Below, one piece after another: positions 18,055-27,128 of a stretch of 64,000 bases of DNA; positions within the stretch are counted from its first letter, which is position 1; each line of letters opens with the position of its first letter. The position numbers and the translations under genes are program-made. The stretch covers positions 186,001 to 250,000 of the forward strand of contig NZ_CP090977.1 of assembly GCF_021513255.1 (NCBI RefSeq), given 5' to 3'. The stretch comes from Planococcus sp. 107-1. Lineage in GTDB: Bacteria > Bacillota > Bacilli > Bacillales_A > Planococcaceae. The notes below the pieces were generated by a model. That model had not been told where the DNA came from. It saw only the letters and a list, made by a program, of their open reading frames with translations, and searched no databases.

Positions 18055-18069
18055 TAATAATTATTATCG
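18055..18069 (-). promoter_or_regulatory. Candidate Fur box upstream of ribA
   Basis: Read on the - strand, CGATAATAATTATTA matches the 7-1-7 Fur consensus (TGATAATnATTATCA) at 12 of 14 positions, about 120 bases before the ribA start. The region is AT-rich, so chance similarity is possible. Confidence 0.45.
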
Positions 18070-18097
18070 TTTAGAAAGTTTAATATCTTTATTTAAA

Positions 18098-18112
18098 TGA
18101 TTATTATTCTCA
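18098..18112 (+). promoter_or_regulatory. Second candidate Fur box, ribA-ferritin intergenic region
   Basis: TGATTATTATTCTCA matches the 7-1-7 Fur consensus at 12 of 14 positions, upstream of the ferritin promoter. Confidence 0.4.
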
Positions 18113-18138
18113 ATTATATTATTCTATTCTCATTTATT

Positions 18139-18167
18139 TTGCAATGATTTAAAGGATGTGTTATATT
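18139..18167 (+). promoter_or_regulatory. Sigma-A promoter of the ferritin gene
   Basis: TTGCAA at 18139-18144, a 17-base spacer and TATATT at 18162-18167. The start of transcription would fall at about 18174, at the edge of the PerR-like box. Confidence 0.65.
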
Positions 18168-18174
18168 ATCTACA

Positions 18175-18189
18175 TTAGAATGATTCTAA
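18175..18189 (+). promoter_or_regulatory. PerR-type operator of the ferritin gene
   Basis: TTAGAATGATTCTAA is a perfect 7-1-7 inverted repeat matching the PerR consensus TTATAATnATTATAA at 12 of 14 positions. It sits right at the expected transcription start, where a bound repressor would block initiation. Confidence 0.7.
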
Positions 18190-18212
18190 ATAAGAAACAG
18201 GAGGATGATTAC

Positions 18213-18710
18213 ATGTTACCGTCAAAATTAGTATTAGCATTAAATGATCAATTCAATAACGAGTTGCAGGCATCCCATTCCTATACAGCCATGGCCGCTT
18301 ATTTCTCGAAAAAAGGGTATCATGGATTTGCTAACTTCTATTTAGTGCAGGCCAAAGAAGAGCATTATCACGCGATGAAATTTTACGAGTATTTGGTGAC
18401 GATGGATGAAAAGCCAATGCTGCAATCCTTGAGCGAACCAAAAAACCATTATGAAAGTGCACTGGATGTTTTGGAAAGTTCATTAGTCCAGGAAAAAGAA
18501 GTGACGAGCAATATTTACGCACTCGTTACACTGGCTGATGAATTGCAGGAACATGCGACTCTTTCTTTCCTTGACTGGTTCATTGAAGAGCAGATGGAAG
18601 AAGAAAAAACATTTCGGGATATGATTACCCGGATGAAACATATTGAAGAAGGCGGAGAATACTTCCTTAAGATGGATGACGAATTCGCCGAACGCAAATT
18701 AGAAGAGTAA
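18213..18710 (+). CDS. ftnA: Ferritin (iron storage)
   Basis: This 165-residue four-helix ferritin has iron-site residues visible in NELQASHSY, KEEHYHAMKFYEY and LADELQEHA, plus the late FLDWFIEEQMEEE helix. It oxidises and stores Fe(II) as a ferric mineral in a 24-subunit shell. Length matches bacterial non-haem ferritins. The ATG at 18213 follows AGGAGG by 8 bases; the earlier in-frame start at 18156 lies upstream of the promoter's expected transcript. The PerR-like operator suggests peroxide/iron control, as in Staphylococcus ftn. Confidence 0.92.
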   Translation: MLPSKLVLALNDQFNNELQASHSYTAMAAYFSKKGYHGFANFYLVQAKEEHYHAMKFYEYLVTMDEKPMLQSLSEPKNHYESALDVLESSLVQEKEVTSNIYALVTLADELQEHATLSFLDWFIEEQMEEEKTFRDMITRMKHIEEGGEYFLKMDDEFAERKLEE

Positions 18711-18718
18711 AGCGATTT

Positions 18719-18757
18719 TAAAACAGCACACTGCTGACTGTGTGCTGTTTTATTTTT
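18719..18757 (+). terminator. Terminator after ferritin (possibly leaky into fetAB)
   Basis: AAAACAGCACAC / GTGTGCTGTTTT stem with T-rich tail. The fetA ribosome binding site follows directly and no separate promoter was seen, so readthrough may drive fetAB. Confidence 0.8.
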
Positions 18758-18776
18758 TGAGAAAAGGAGTGAGACT

Positions 18777-19508
18777 ATGGCGATCGACTATAAACCGGCG
18801 ATTCATTTTAAGCATGTGGATTATTCCATTGGAGACCTGAACATCTTAAAAGACATCACCGGTTCTTTTCCAGCCGGAAAAATCACCACTTTAGTGGGAC
18901 CGTCTGGAGCAGGGAAAACGACCTTGCTTAAATTATGCAATGGCTTATTGTCACCAAAATCCGGTGAAATCTATATTAACGGCGTATCGATCCAGCAATA
19001 TGAACCGGTGGAACTTCGCCGGACTGTCGGCATTGCTTTGCAAAGTGCGCCGATGATTGATGGATCTGTCTATGACAATTTAAATTTGCCGCTGGCATTG
19101 AAAAATGAAAAATTGGAGGAAAGCCGGGCTCTTAGCTTATTGGAAGATGTCGGTTTAGAAAAAGAACTTTTAAAGAGGAACGTCAAAGATTTATCAGGAG
19201 GGCAGCGGCAGAAAGTGTCGATTGCCAGGACTTTGGTGAATCGCCCTCAAATTTTATTGCTGGACGAAATCACTTCATCTTTAGACCGGACTTCACTGAA
19301 AGAAATCGAAGAATTGGTTGTAAAGATCAATCGAAAATACAAAGCAGCAATCATTTGGATTACCCATAATTTGCAGCAAGCTTTGGAAATCGGTGATTTT
19401 ACCTGGGTCATGATGAACGGGGAAGTTGTCGAAACCGGGGAAAGCGAATTATTGGAAGACCCGCACAATGAAAAAGTCAAAGTCTTTGTGAAGGGGGAAG
19501 TTAAATGA
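18777..19508 (+). CDS. fetA: ABC transporter ATP-binding protein, FetA-type
   Basis: This 243-residue ATPase has Walker A GPSGAGKTT, signature LSGGQRQK and Walker B ILLLDEITS. It overlaps the start of the UPF0014 permease gene by 4 bases (ATGA), the standard FetA-FetB arrangement. In E. coli FetAB exports iron and protects against peroxide. Position right behind ferritin supports an iron role. AAAAGGAGTG precedes the ATG. Confidence 0.85.
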   Translation: MAIDYKPAIHFKHVDYSIGDLNILKDITGSFPAGKITTLVGPSGAGKTTLLKLCNGLLSPKSGEIYINGVSIQQYEPVELRRTVGIALQSAPMIDGSVYDNLNLPLALKNEKLEESRALSLLEDVGLEKELLKRNVKDLSGGQRQKVSIARTLVNRPQILLLDEITSSLDRTSLKEIEELVVKINRKYKAAIIWITHNLQQALEIGDFTWVMMNGEVVETGESELLEDPHNEKVKVFVKGEVK

Positions 19509-20254
19509 CTTATTTGACCTTATCGATTACCCTTATTTTCGTTGTCATTCCCTTGATCCTATCGAAGACCTTGAATCTTGGATTAGAAAAAGACACCATT
19601 ATTGCAACGATCCGTTCGATTGTTCAATTGCTGGCAGTCGGATTTATCCTGAAATTCGTCTTTGATTCGGAGAGCTTGCTTTATATTTTCCTGATGGTGA
19701 CGTTGATGATTGTAGCGGCCACGCATAATGCACAGAAGAAAGGGGCTGCGATTAAAGGGATTACCTGGAAAATAGCGGTAACGCTCGTATTTGTGGAAAT
19801 CCTCACCCAAAGCATTCTTTTAGGATTCAATATCACGCCGCCAACTGCCCAATACATCATTTCCATCAGCGGGATGGTGATCGGGAACTCCATGGTGCTT
19901 TCCATCCTATTCTTGAATCGCTTCACTTCGGAAGTGGAATCGCATCAAGATCAAACGGAACTGATCCTATCGCTTGGAGGCACCCCGAAACAAGCGATTC
20001 ACAGACAATTGATCCAATCGATCAAAGCCAGTATGATCCCGACCATCGAGAGCCAGAAAACCGTCGGGCTTGTGCAATTGCCTGGTATGATGAGCGGTCA
20101 AATCATTGCCGGTGCGGACCCGATTCAAGCCGTGCAATTCCAATTGCTGATCATGTTCCTATTGCTAACGACTGCAGCCGTCACGAGCGTTTTGCTGGGA
20201 TTCCTATCTTATCCGACTTTGTTCAACCAACGGATGCAATTACTGAAGAATTGA
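19505..20254 (+). CDS. fetB: UPF0014/FetB-family ABC permease
   Basis: This 249-residue membrane protein has about six to seven helices and the UPF0014 features (TIIATIRSIVQLLAVGFIL near the start, GMVIGNSMVLSI in the middle, TVGLVQLPGMMSGQI late). It pairs with the ATPase just upstream to form an exporter thought to expel excess iron. Ferritin plus FetAB would be two complementary ways of lowering free iron, one by storage and one by export. Confidence 0.86.
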   Translation: MTYLTLSITLIFVVIPLILSKTLNLGLEKDTIIATIRSIVQLLAVGFILKFVFDSESLLYIFLMVTLMIVAATHNAQKKGAAIKGITWKIAVTLVFVEILTQSILLGFNITPPTAQYIISISGMVIGNSMVLSILFLNRFTSEVESHQDQTELILSLGGTPKQAIHRQLIQSIKASMIPTIESQKTVGLVQLPGMMSGQIIAGADPIQAVQFQLLIMFLLLTTAAVTSVLLGFLSYPTLFNQRMQLLKN

Positions 20255-20297
20255 AAAAGGGGTTGTCCTAAAAGTAATTTGGGACAACCCCTTTTTC
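20254..20297. terminator. Terminator of fetB, bidirectional
   Basis: AAAAAGGGGTTGTCC pairs with GGGACAACCCCTTTTT. It also serves the - strand gene ending at 20308. Confidence 0.9.
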
Positions 20298-20307
20298 TAT
20301 TAATTAA

Positions 20308-21366
20308 TTAAGGGTAAAAGGTATCGACTTCGAAATTTCCTGAGCCTGGCAGTTCTTCGACAAGGCTTGAGCCGAATAGCATGGATGGCGTGTAGCTGCC
20401 TCCCGTAAATCGTTCAGCCAGCACTCGAGTGACACATTCCAATGCGCCGTAAATCGTTAAGTCGTATACATTGGCTGTCTGAAGGCGAGCGACTTTTCTT
20501 AAGCCTGCTACATTCCGGGCTTCTCCCCATATAAAAGCAGGAGAGTTGGAGCGAAGTTCTTCGTCCGGTCCGGATATGCGCTGATCCACCCAATTATTCA
20601 ATGTCTTTTGAACCGCGGCGGATGATAAAACAGGGTGCAGGCCGCCGATAAAGCGAGCGCCGATTGCTGCTGGGAGGGGGACGGGCGTCCAAGCAGAAAT
20701 GTTTTGAATGCCGGTTGTGTAGTAAGCGGTTGAAACGTCTCCCCAAGGGATGCCCATGGAAGAACGCGGCCCTCTCCCGTAATCGATGACGCGGCGCTGG
20801 CTTCCAAGAGGCACAGGCATTAGCTCCCCGTCTTGTCGGATCATGCTGCCGGAACCCAATCCTTCGATCATCGTTTTATAAGTGCCTCTCGAAATTCCGG
20901 AGTCCGAATCAAAGCCAAGAGACAACGAAACGGCATCGGGCATTAATTCTTTTAATTTAAAAGCTGTGCAGTCAGTTGGAATAATATCGAAACCGACACC
21001 GGAACAAATAATGATGCCTTTTTGTTTCGCTTGTTCTTTTAAGGCATGGGCTTGTTCAAAGACATCGATTTCACCGGTGATATCCAAATAATGCGCCCCT
21101 GCAGAAAGGCAGGCCTTCATCATGGGTTGGCTAGTTTTGCTGAAAGGGCCGGCACAATGGAGGACCAGCGAAACATCGGCCAAATGGTCCGCCGCATGTG
21201 CATCCAAAGAAAAAGCACGCATGTCGAGGTCTAATTCATCTGCGAGCGGCTGAAGTTTCTGCGCATTTCGGCCAGCCAAAATCGGTGACAGCCCTCGCTT
21301 AACTGCTTCGCGTGCAATCAATTCACCTGTAAAGCCATAAGCTCCGTATAAAAGCCATTTCTCCAT
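20308..21366 (-). CDS. Saccharopine dehydrogenase-like NAD(P)-binding reductase
   Basis: This 352-residue protein begins WLLYGAYGFTGELIAREA, a Rossmann motif typical of the saccharopine dehydrogenase/trans-acting enoyl reductase family, followed by LAGRNAQKL and VLHCAGPFSKTS. Mycobacterial relatives act as trans enoyl reductases on polyketide chains, and most bacterial ones are uncharacterised. No biosynthetic cluster is next to it, so the substrate is unknown. Monocistronic. Confidence 0.82.
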   Translation of the reverse strand: MEKWLLYGAYGFTGELIAREAVKRGLSPILAGRNAQKLQPLADELDLDMRAFSLDAHAADHLADVSLVLHCAGPFSKTSQPMMKACLSAGAHYLDITGEIDVFEQAHALKEQAKQKGIIICSGVGFDIIPTDCTAFKLKELMPDAVSLSLGFDSDSGISRGTYKTMIEGLGSGSMIRQDGELMPVPLGSQRRVIDYGRGPRSSMGIPWGDVSTAYYTTGIQNISAWTPVPLPAAIGARFIGGLHPVLSSAAVQKTLNNWVDQRISGPDEELRSNSPAFIWGEARNVAGLRKVARLQTANVYDLTIYGALECVTRVLAERFTGGSYTPSMLFGSSLVEELPGSGNFEVDTFYP

Positions 21367-21457
21367 TTCTGTCCAACTCCTTTATGGTTTGAAACTTACA
21401 ACCATTCTGACGGCAACCTGTTGGAAAATCCAGTGAACCCTCTCTCGACGCATTTTG

Positions 21458-22292
21458 TTATTTTCCGGCCTTTGATTTATTCATATCTTCTAGAGCTTGT
21501 CTGACAGTTGCATAACTTCGGATGGTCGAAAGGTTGACGCCTTCATGGATCATCGCCTGTGCAATTTGGGGGCGGATGCCCGTAGAAGCAATAGCGATAC
21601 CGAGCAGCTTCAGCATACTTGAGATTTTGAGCAACTGGTCAGCCACTTGGTTGTCGATCATGAGGATGCCAGAGAAATCGACAATTAATGTATCAATATT
21701 CAAAGAAGGAATTTTCGGTACGATATGTTCCATCAGGTACTGAGCACGTTCCCGGTCAATCAAACCGATCAATGGAAGAACGCCAATACCTTCTTGAATG
21801 GATACGATCGGAGCAGAAAGTTCATTGATTTGGCGGCGGTTGGCGGTGAGTTTCTCCTCAGTCAACCGTTCGAATGCAAAGATGGCTTCATTCAAACTGA
21901 TATCCAATAAATAATTAAAACCGTTTGATTAAATTTATCATTTCGAGTGCTGGCAATCGATAAGCCATAGACACAGCTGTTAAATGGTCAATGAAAATAG
22001 AGCGGGTTGATGGATAGCGGACAATCACCGTTGAAATTGGCTGGCCAAGAGCTGCCTGAAGCTCGCCATTTTTTTTGCTCCATTTTACTAATTCGGTATG
22101 TACATGTTCTTCTGCGTTCAATAATGAAGCGCCAAGGAATTCCAGAAACTCGGTATAGACGATTTTAGCTTGGTCAATTTCCTGTTGGGAAACAGAGTGG
22201 GGGAAAGTAGGCACTATGTCATCAACGATTGTGTTAGATAAAGATTGCGCATTTTCAGTCAAATGCTTGGCCACATTTAAAATTGATTCCAT
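21458..22292 (-). pseudogene. RsbR-type stressosome protein, frame broken near 21921
   Basis: The N-terminal frame (about 126 residues) is a globin-like RsbR_N helical domain. The C-terminal frame gives the helical linker and a STAS domain (LSAPIVSIQEGIGVLPLIGLID, VDFSGILMIDNQVADQLLK, ASTGIRPQIAQAM), with a serine/threonine-free or altered phosphosite that cannot be assigned by eye. The frames rejoin at CGGTTTT (two more Gs or one fewer T), giving KR(G)FNYLLDISLNE. RsbR paralogues sense stress in stressosomes and control RsbT/sigma-B. Here it is isolated from any rsb operon. GGAG precedes ATG 22292. Confidence 0.82.
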
Positions 22293-22486
22293 ACAGTTCA
22301 CACTCCAATAATAGATTCGATTGTCCTAGTACCATTATATACATTTAAAAGGAAAATTTTAAAAATGAACTAATATTTCCTTTTATAGCCACATATTATT
22401 CGTTTGACAATTAAGAACATTCGTTCTATTATACGTACTAAATCTAAGCAGCAAACCATTCGATTAAATCGTTAAAGGAGGACAAG

Positions 22487-22932
22487 ATGACAGTCATTTA
22501 CAAAAGCATAGATGGTAAATTAAATGACCCGGTTTTATTGGAAGGAATTCTTCGTTTGCATCAATCCATTTTCGGTGAATCAGCCTTTTTGGAGGAGCAG
22601 ATGAAGGAAAAAAGAAGCTGCGGATAGAAATCGCTCTCCAGGAAAATGAGATACTCGGCTACAAGATGGGGTATGAATTGAAGGAGGGGACTTTCTATAG
22701 TTGGCTTGGGGGAGTGGATAGCAGATGGAGAGGAAAAGGCATTGCTTCTGAATTGATGGACCGGCAGCATCACTACGCCCGAACCAATTCCTATAAAACA
22801 ATCGAGACCCGGACAAAAAACAAATGGAGAAACATGCTTTTGCTGAATATCATAAATGCCTTTGACATTGTAGGGATTTACGCAACTGCCGATAGGGATG
22901 CTAAGATCATCTTGGAAAAAAAGTTATTTTAA
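22487..22932 (+). pseudogene. GNAT family acetyltransferase, frame broken near 22610
   Basis: The first frame (46 residues) follows a strong AAAGGAGGACA site at ATG 22487. The second carries motif A (SRWRGKGIASELM) and the end of the fold. One more A in the A6 run at 22608-22613 restores EKKKLRIEIALQENEILGYK and a protein of about 148 residues. Acetyl-CoA-dependent transfer to an unknown substrate. It is the only break in the window that falls in an A run rather than a G run. Confidence 0.78.
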
Positions 22933-22961
22933 TCAATTCAATTCATTAGGAGGAGAAATTG

Positions 22962-23951
22962 ATGGAAAAAATTCATCTCATACCATACCGAATTGAAGAA
23001 ATTACTTCAGCGGCACCGCAAATACCTGAAGGGGTTCGGATGATACAGGCACCGGCTATTTGGGAAATGGCAGCACACGGGAAAGGAAATGTCATTGCTA
23101 TTTTGGATACAGGCTGCCAGGCAGATCACCCGGATTTAATCGAGCGGATCATTGCTGGCAGAAACTTTACAAGCGATTTTGATGGAGATTCTGAAAATTT
23201 TGATGACAATAATGGACACGGCACACATGTAGCGGGAACTGCCGCTGCTTCATTGCGGGAAGGCGGAGGCATTGCAGGTGTTGCACCGGGTGCCGATTTG
23301 CTGATTATTAAAGTGTTGAATGGAAGCGGCAGTGGAGAGTATGCCGGTATTATTGCCGGCATCCACTATGCAATCGATTGGAGAGGGCCAAACGGCGAAC
23401 AGACAAGTGTGATTTCGATGTCTCTCGGCGGTCCGGAAGATATTCCTGAATTGTATGAAGCGGTAAAACGGGCAGTTGATGCAGGGATTCCAGTGGTTTG
23501 TGCTGCCGGAAATGAAGGGGACGACAGCCCTCAAACAGACGAATTCGCTTATCCAGGCGCTTATGGCGAAGTCATTCAAATAGGGGCGGTAGATTTCAGC
23601 CGCAAAATTGCGCCGTTTAGCAACACCAATAACGAAATTGATTTGGTGGCGCCGGGCATGAACATCTATTCGTCTTATCCAGGCGGCAAATATGCAAGCT
23701 TGTCAGGAACTTCAATGGCGACGCCTCACGTGTCTGGAGCCTTGGCACTGATCAGGAATATTGCTGAAAAAGAATTCCAGCGGGATTTGACGGAAGCGGA
23801 ACTCTACGCTCAATTGGTCAGAAGAACAGTGCCTCTTGGCTACCCGAAAACAGCGGAAGGAAACGGTTTGCTTGCCCTCGATATCCTGCAGAAATACGAG
23901 CGGTTATTAGAGCTTTTCAATTCCTCCACGGAGAAAACTGATCCAGAATAA
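22962..23951 (+). CDS. ispA: Intracellular subtilisin-like serine protease
   Basis: This 329-residue S8 protease has the catalytic triad Asp48 (ILDTGC), His86 (NGHGTHVAGT) and Ser251 (GTSMATPHVSG). There is no signal peptide. The N-terminal HLIPYRIEE contains the LIPY motif that inhibits intracellular subtilisins until it is cleaved. Length and order match B. subtilis IspA, the major cytoplasmic protease of stationary phase. The ATG at 22962 follows TAGGAGGAG. Confidence 0.92.
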   Translation: MEKIHLIPYRIEEITSAAPQIPEGVRMIQAPAIWEMAAHGKGNVIAILDTGCQADHPDLIERIIAGRNFTSDFDGDSENFDDNNGHGTHVAGTAAASLREGGGIAGVAPGADLLIIKVLNGSGSGEYAGIIAGIHYAIDWRGPNGEQTSVISMSLGGPEDIPELYEAVKRAVDAGIPVVCAAGNEGDDSPQTDEFAYPGAYGEVIQIGAVDFSRKIAPFSNTNNEIDLVAPGMNIYSSYPGGKYASLSGTSMATPHVSGALALIRNIAEKEFQRDLTEAELYAQLVRRTVPLGYPKTAEGNGLLALDILQKYERLLELFNSSTEKTDPE

Positions 23952-23969
23952 TTAATTGCAAAGAATAAG

Positions 23970-24010
23970 AACCTCAGAAGAGTCAGCTGACTGCTTCTGA
24001 GGTTTTTTTG
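23970..24010 (+). terminator. Terminator of ispA
   Basis: AACCTCAGAAG / CTTCTGAGGTT stem, with an inner palindrome AGTCAGCTGACT in the loop region, then a T7 run. Confidence 0.88.
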
Positions 24011-24127
24011 CATAAAATTCCATCCGCTATTACCACATTTTGTATGATTTTTATTGACGTGAGACTTTATGGATGTTTTAATTATTTTTAGATTCAGAAA
24101 AATTAAAATTTTAAAGGGGTGTTATAT

Positions 24128-24544
24128 TTGTCAAAGCCGATTGCAGAAACCAATGCAGAACTTGCTCGTTCAAAGGGAAGCAGCAAAGTAAAAGATGGCA
24201 ATACCGTTTCTGATTCAAGAGCAGCAGGACATGTCCCGGACTTTTTAGCAATAGAATCTTCAGCAGGATTCAAAGAGTTAATGAAGAAGAAAAAAGCTTT
24301 TCTAGTACCAACAACCATCCTTTTTTTAGGACTTTATCTATTATTTAATTTTATTATTTCGTACTCGAATATTCTCGAAGCTACTTTTATCGGTGATATT
24401 TCCTGGGTTTGGGTATTCGCTTTCAGCTTATTCGCTATGACGTGGATTCTTGTAACCGTATACATGAAGCGGGCAGAGAAGTTTGATAAGATGGCTCAAG
24501 ATACATTAAAAGAGTTTAATTATGACAAGGAGGAAAATCGATGA
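24128..24544 (+). CDS. DUF485 membrane protein, partner of the acetate symporter
   Basis: This 138-residue protein has an N-terminal soluble tail of about 55 residues and two membrane helices (about 57-80 and 90-113), the layout of DUF485 (YwcB/YjcH) proteins that are nearly always encoded just before ActP-like symporters. The TTG at 24128 is preferred because AAAGGGGTG lies 7 bases before it; the GTG at 24119 overlaps that site. It overlaps the next gene by 4 bases (ATGA). Confidence 0.85.
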   Translation: MSKPIAETNAELARSKGSSKVKDGNTVSDSRAAGHVPDFLAIESSAGFKELMKKKKAFLVPTTILFLGLYLLFNFIISYSNILEATFIGDISWVWVFAFSLFAMTWILVTVYMKRAEKFDKMAQDTLKEFNYDKEENR

Positions 24545-26076
24545 ATGCTACAGTAATTATTATTTTCTTAGTCATCGTTGCGATGACCCTTGTCATTACA
24601 TATTACGCTGCAAAACGGACCAATTCGACAAGTGATTTTTACACGGCAGGCGGAGGGTTGACCGGTTGGCAAAACGGAATGGCCATTGCAGGGGATTATT
24701 TATCAGCAGCATCATTCTTAGGGATAGCGGGCTCCATCGCATTATTCGGATTTGATGGATTCCTATTCTCAATCGGCTATTTGGTAGCTTATCTCGTGGT
24801 ACTGTTCATTGTCGCAGAACCTCTCCGGAATTTAGGGAAGTATACATTAGCTGATATGATCAATGCCCGCTTTAATGCGAAAAAAGTTCGAGGAGCTGCA
24901 GCACTGAGCTCTATAACAATCGTCGTCTTCTATATGATTGCCCAATTGGTAGGGGCCGGAGCATTGATTCAATTGCTTTTCGGCATTGATTATTTATGGG
25001 CTGTGCTTTTGGTGGGTGTCATGATGACCATTTACGTTCTTTTTGGCGGTATGACAGCGACAAGCTGGGTTCAAATCATTAAAGCTGTTCTTTTGATGGT
25101 TGGTACTGTCATTCTTTCTTTCCTGGTGCTGCAGCGCTTCGATTTCAGCATCCTGGAAATGTTTGCCCAAGTGAAAACTGCTACACCACATGGTGAAGCA
25201 TTCTTAAATCCAGGTGTGAAATACACGATTCCGTTGGATACGATTTCCCTTATGCTGGCACTTGTTCTTGGAACAGCCGGATTGCCGCACATCTTAATGC
25301 GTTTCTTTACAGTTCGTGATGCGAAAACGGCAAGAAGCTCGGTAATGTGGGCAACTTGGATCGTCGGCATCTTCTATGTAATGACAATTTTCCTTGGGTT
25401 CGGGGCTGCTGCATTCGTAGGTTCCGAAAAGATTATCAGCACCAATGCTGCCGGAAATATGGCAGCACCGCTCCTTGCTCAGGCGCTTGGTGGAGACATC
25501 TTGATGTCCTTCATTTCCGCGGTGGCATTTGCGACAATCTTAGCCGTAGTGGCAGGTCTTGTACTAACGGGTGCTTCTGCTTTTGCCCATGATATTTATG
25601 GCCAAATCATCAAAAAAGGGAAGGCTTCCGAAAGAGAACAGATGCTGGCTGCACGCTATGCCTCTGTCGGCGTATCTGTATTCTCCATCCTTTTGGCGAT
25701 TTTCGCCCAAAACTTGAACGTTGCGTTCTTGGTATCATTGGCGTTCTGTATCGCCGCGAGTGCAAACTTACCGGTTATCATCTACACAATTTTCTGGAAG
25801 AAGTTCAACACGACAGGAGCCATTTCTGCTATTTTGACCGGTTTGATCTCAGCGTTAGTTCTAGTTTCAATCAGTCCAAGCGTGATGAATCCGGAAGCTG
25901 GTGCAGCGATCATCACAGGAACGCCGATTTTCCCGCTGACTAACCCGGCCATCGTTTCTATCCCGCTCGGCTTTATCGGCGGACTGGTGGGAACATTGCT
26001 TTCGAAGGAAAGCGATATCAAGAAATATGCTGAAGTTAAAGTCCGTGCCAATACAGGCGGATTCAGACAGTTATAA
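24541..26076 (+). CDS. actP: Cation/acetate symporter (sodium:solute symporter family)
   Basis: This 511-residue SSS-family carrier has about 13 membrane helices. The conserved pattern DFYTAGGGLTGWQNGMAIAG and DYLSAASFLGIAG near the N-terminus marks the ActP/YwcA branch that imports acetate and other short carboxylates with Na+. The DUF485 gene upstream supports this. It could also carry pyruvate or propionate. Confidence 0.87.
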   Translation: MNATVIIIFLVIVAMTLVITYYAAKRTNSTSDFYTAGGGLTGWQNGMAIAGDYLSAASFLGIAGSIALFGFDGFLFSIGYLVAYLVVLFIVAEPLRNLGKYTLADMINARFNAKKVRGAAALSSITIVVFYMIAQLVGAGALIQLLFGIDYLWAVLLVGVMMTIYVLFGGMTATSWVQIIKAVLLMVGTVILSFLVLQRFDFSILEMFAQVKTATPHGEAFLNPGVKYTIPLDTISLMLALVLGTAGLPHILMRFFTVRDAKTARSSVMWATWIVGIFYVMTIFLGFGAAAFVGSEKIISTNAAGNMAAPLLAQALGGDILMSFISAVAFATILAVVAGLVLTGASAFAHDIYGQIIKKGKASEREQMLAARYASVGVSVFSILLAIFAQNLNVAFLVSLAFCIAASANLPVIIYTIFWKKFNTTGAISAILTGLISALVLVSISPSVMNPEAGAAIITGTPIFPLTNPAIVSIPLGFIGGLVGTLLSKESDIKKYAEVKVRANTGGFRQL

Positions 26077-26097
26077 GATAAGAAGTCCGTTAGGCGA

Positions 26098-26133
26098 GCC
26101 GCCCTCTCTTTCTATGAGAAGGCGGCTTTTTTG
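26098..26133 (+). terminator. Terminator of the symporter operon
   Basis: AGCCGCC / GGCGGCT stem with an AT-rich loop and T6 tail. Confidence 0.8.
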
Positions 26134-26298
26134 CGGAGAAAAATGATGGAAGGGGAGAAGTTATCCTTCTTTCCCTGCTGGTTGTTATTGCGCATGACTT
26201 TCCTCTGGTGGAAAACTGCACCAAATCTTAAAAGATTATGGTAGAATTTCATCGTATGCAATTAATGACAGCTGGTATTCAGAAAGAGCAGGTGCGAA

Positions 26299-27102
26299 AT
26301 GATTATCGGAATAGACGCGGGAGGTACGCTGATTAAAATCGTGTACTCCGAGAATGATCAACTGCAATTCAAGAAATCGCCGATAGCAGATATAGAAGAA
26401 GTGGCAGCTTGGGTGAACAGCCTAGGCGATTGTGAAATTTGCCTGACTGGCGGAAAATCAGGCGTGCTGCGTTCACTTTTGACGAAAGAAGCAAAGGAAA
26501 TCGTTGAATTCGAAGCCACTCGTCGCGGTGTCCAATTTCTGTTGGGCAGAATGGGGCGCAGTGAAACGACGTATCTTGTCACAAATGTAGGGACAGGGAC
26601 TTCCATTCATTGCATTCAAAACGATAGCGAAGAACGCTTAGGGGGAACAGGAGTTGGCGGCGGCACTTTACTCGGCTTGAGCCATTTATTGACAGGGGTC
26701 ACTGACTACGAAGAAATCGTCAGACTTGCAAGCAACGGTTCCCGTGAGCGGATCGATTTAAAAGTAAAACATATATATGAAGGAAAAGAACCGCCGATTT
26801 CCGGTGAATTGACAGCCAGCAACTTCGGAAACAATCTTTTTTCCATCTCGGATGAATTGACGAAAGAAGAATTACTGGCTACAGTGATCGGGCTTGTCGG
26901 CGAAACCGTCAGTACGGTCAGCGTACAAGCGGCCCGTCAATGCGACAGTTCGTTGGTCATCTATATTGGATCTTCATTCATCCACAATCCCTTATTAAAA
27001 GAAGTGGTAAAAAGCTATACGATTCTTCGCGGCTCTACACCGTTATTTTTGGAAAACGGTGAGTTTTCAGGAGCAGTCGGAGCGATGACCAGTTTGGAAT
27101 AA
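26299..27102 (+). CDS. coaW: Type II pantothenate kinase
   Basis: This 267-residue actin-like ATPase has the phosphate-binding GIDAGGTLIKI start, the catalytic acid region VEFEATRRG and NVGTGTSIH, matching the Staphylococcus-type CoaW. It phosphorylates pantothenate as the first step of CoA synthesis and, unlike type I CoaA, is not inhibited by CoA in its characterised relatives. Monocistronic; a weak GAGCAGGTG site precedes the ATG. Confidence 0.92.
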   Translation: MIIGIDAGGTLIKIVYSENDQLQFKKSPIADIEEVAAWVNSLGDCEICLTGGKSGVLRSLLTKEAKEIVEFEATRRGVQFLLGRMGRSETTYLVTNVGTGTSIHCIQNDSEERLGGTGVGGGTLLGLSHLLTGVTDYEEIVRLASNGSRERIDLKVKHIYEGKEPPISGELTASNFGNNLFSISDELTKEELLATVIGLVGETVSTVSVQAARQCDSSLVIYIGSSFIHNPLLKEVVKSYTILRGSTPLFLENGEFSGAVGAMTSLE

Positions 27103-27128
27103 AAGAAGAAATTTCGACTTTGGGGAGA

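Noticed and set aside
17936..18160. FMN riboswitch in front of ribA
   Set aside because: None of the conserved RFN elements is present; the region is simple AT-rich DNA.
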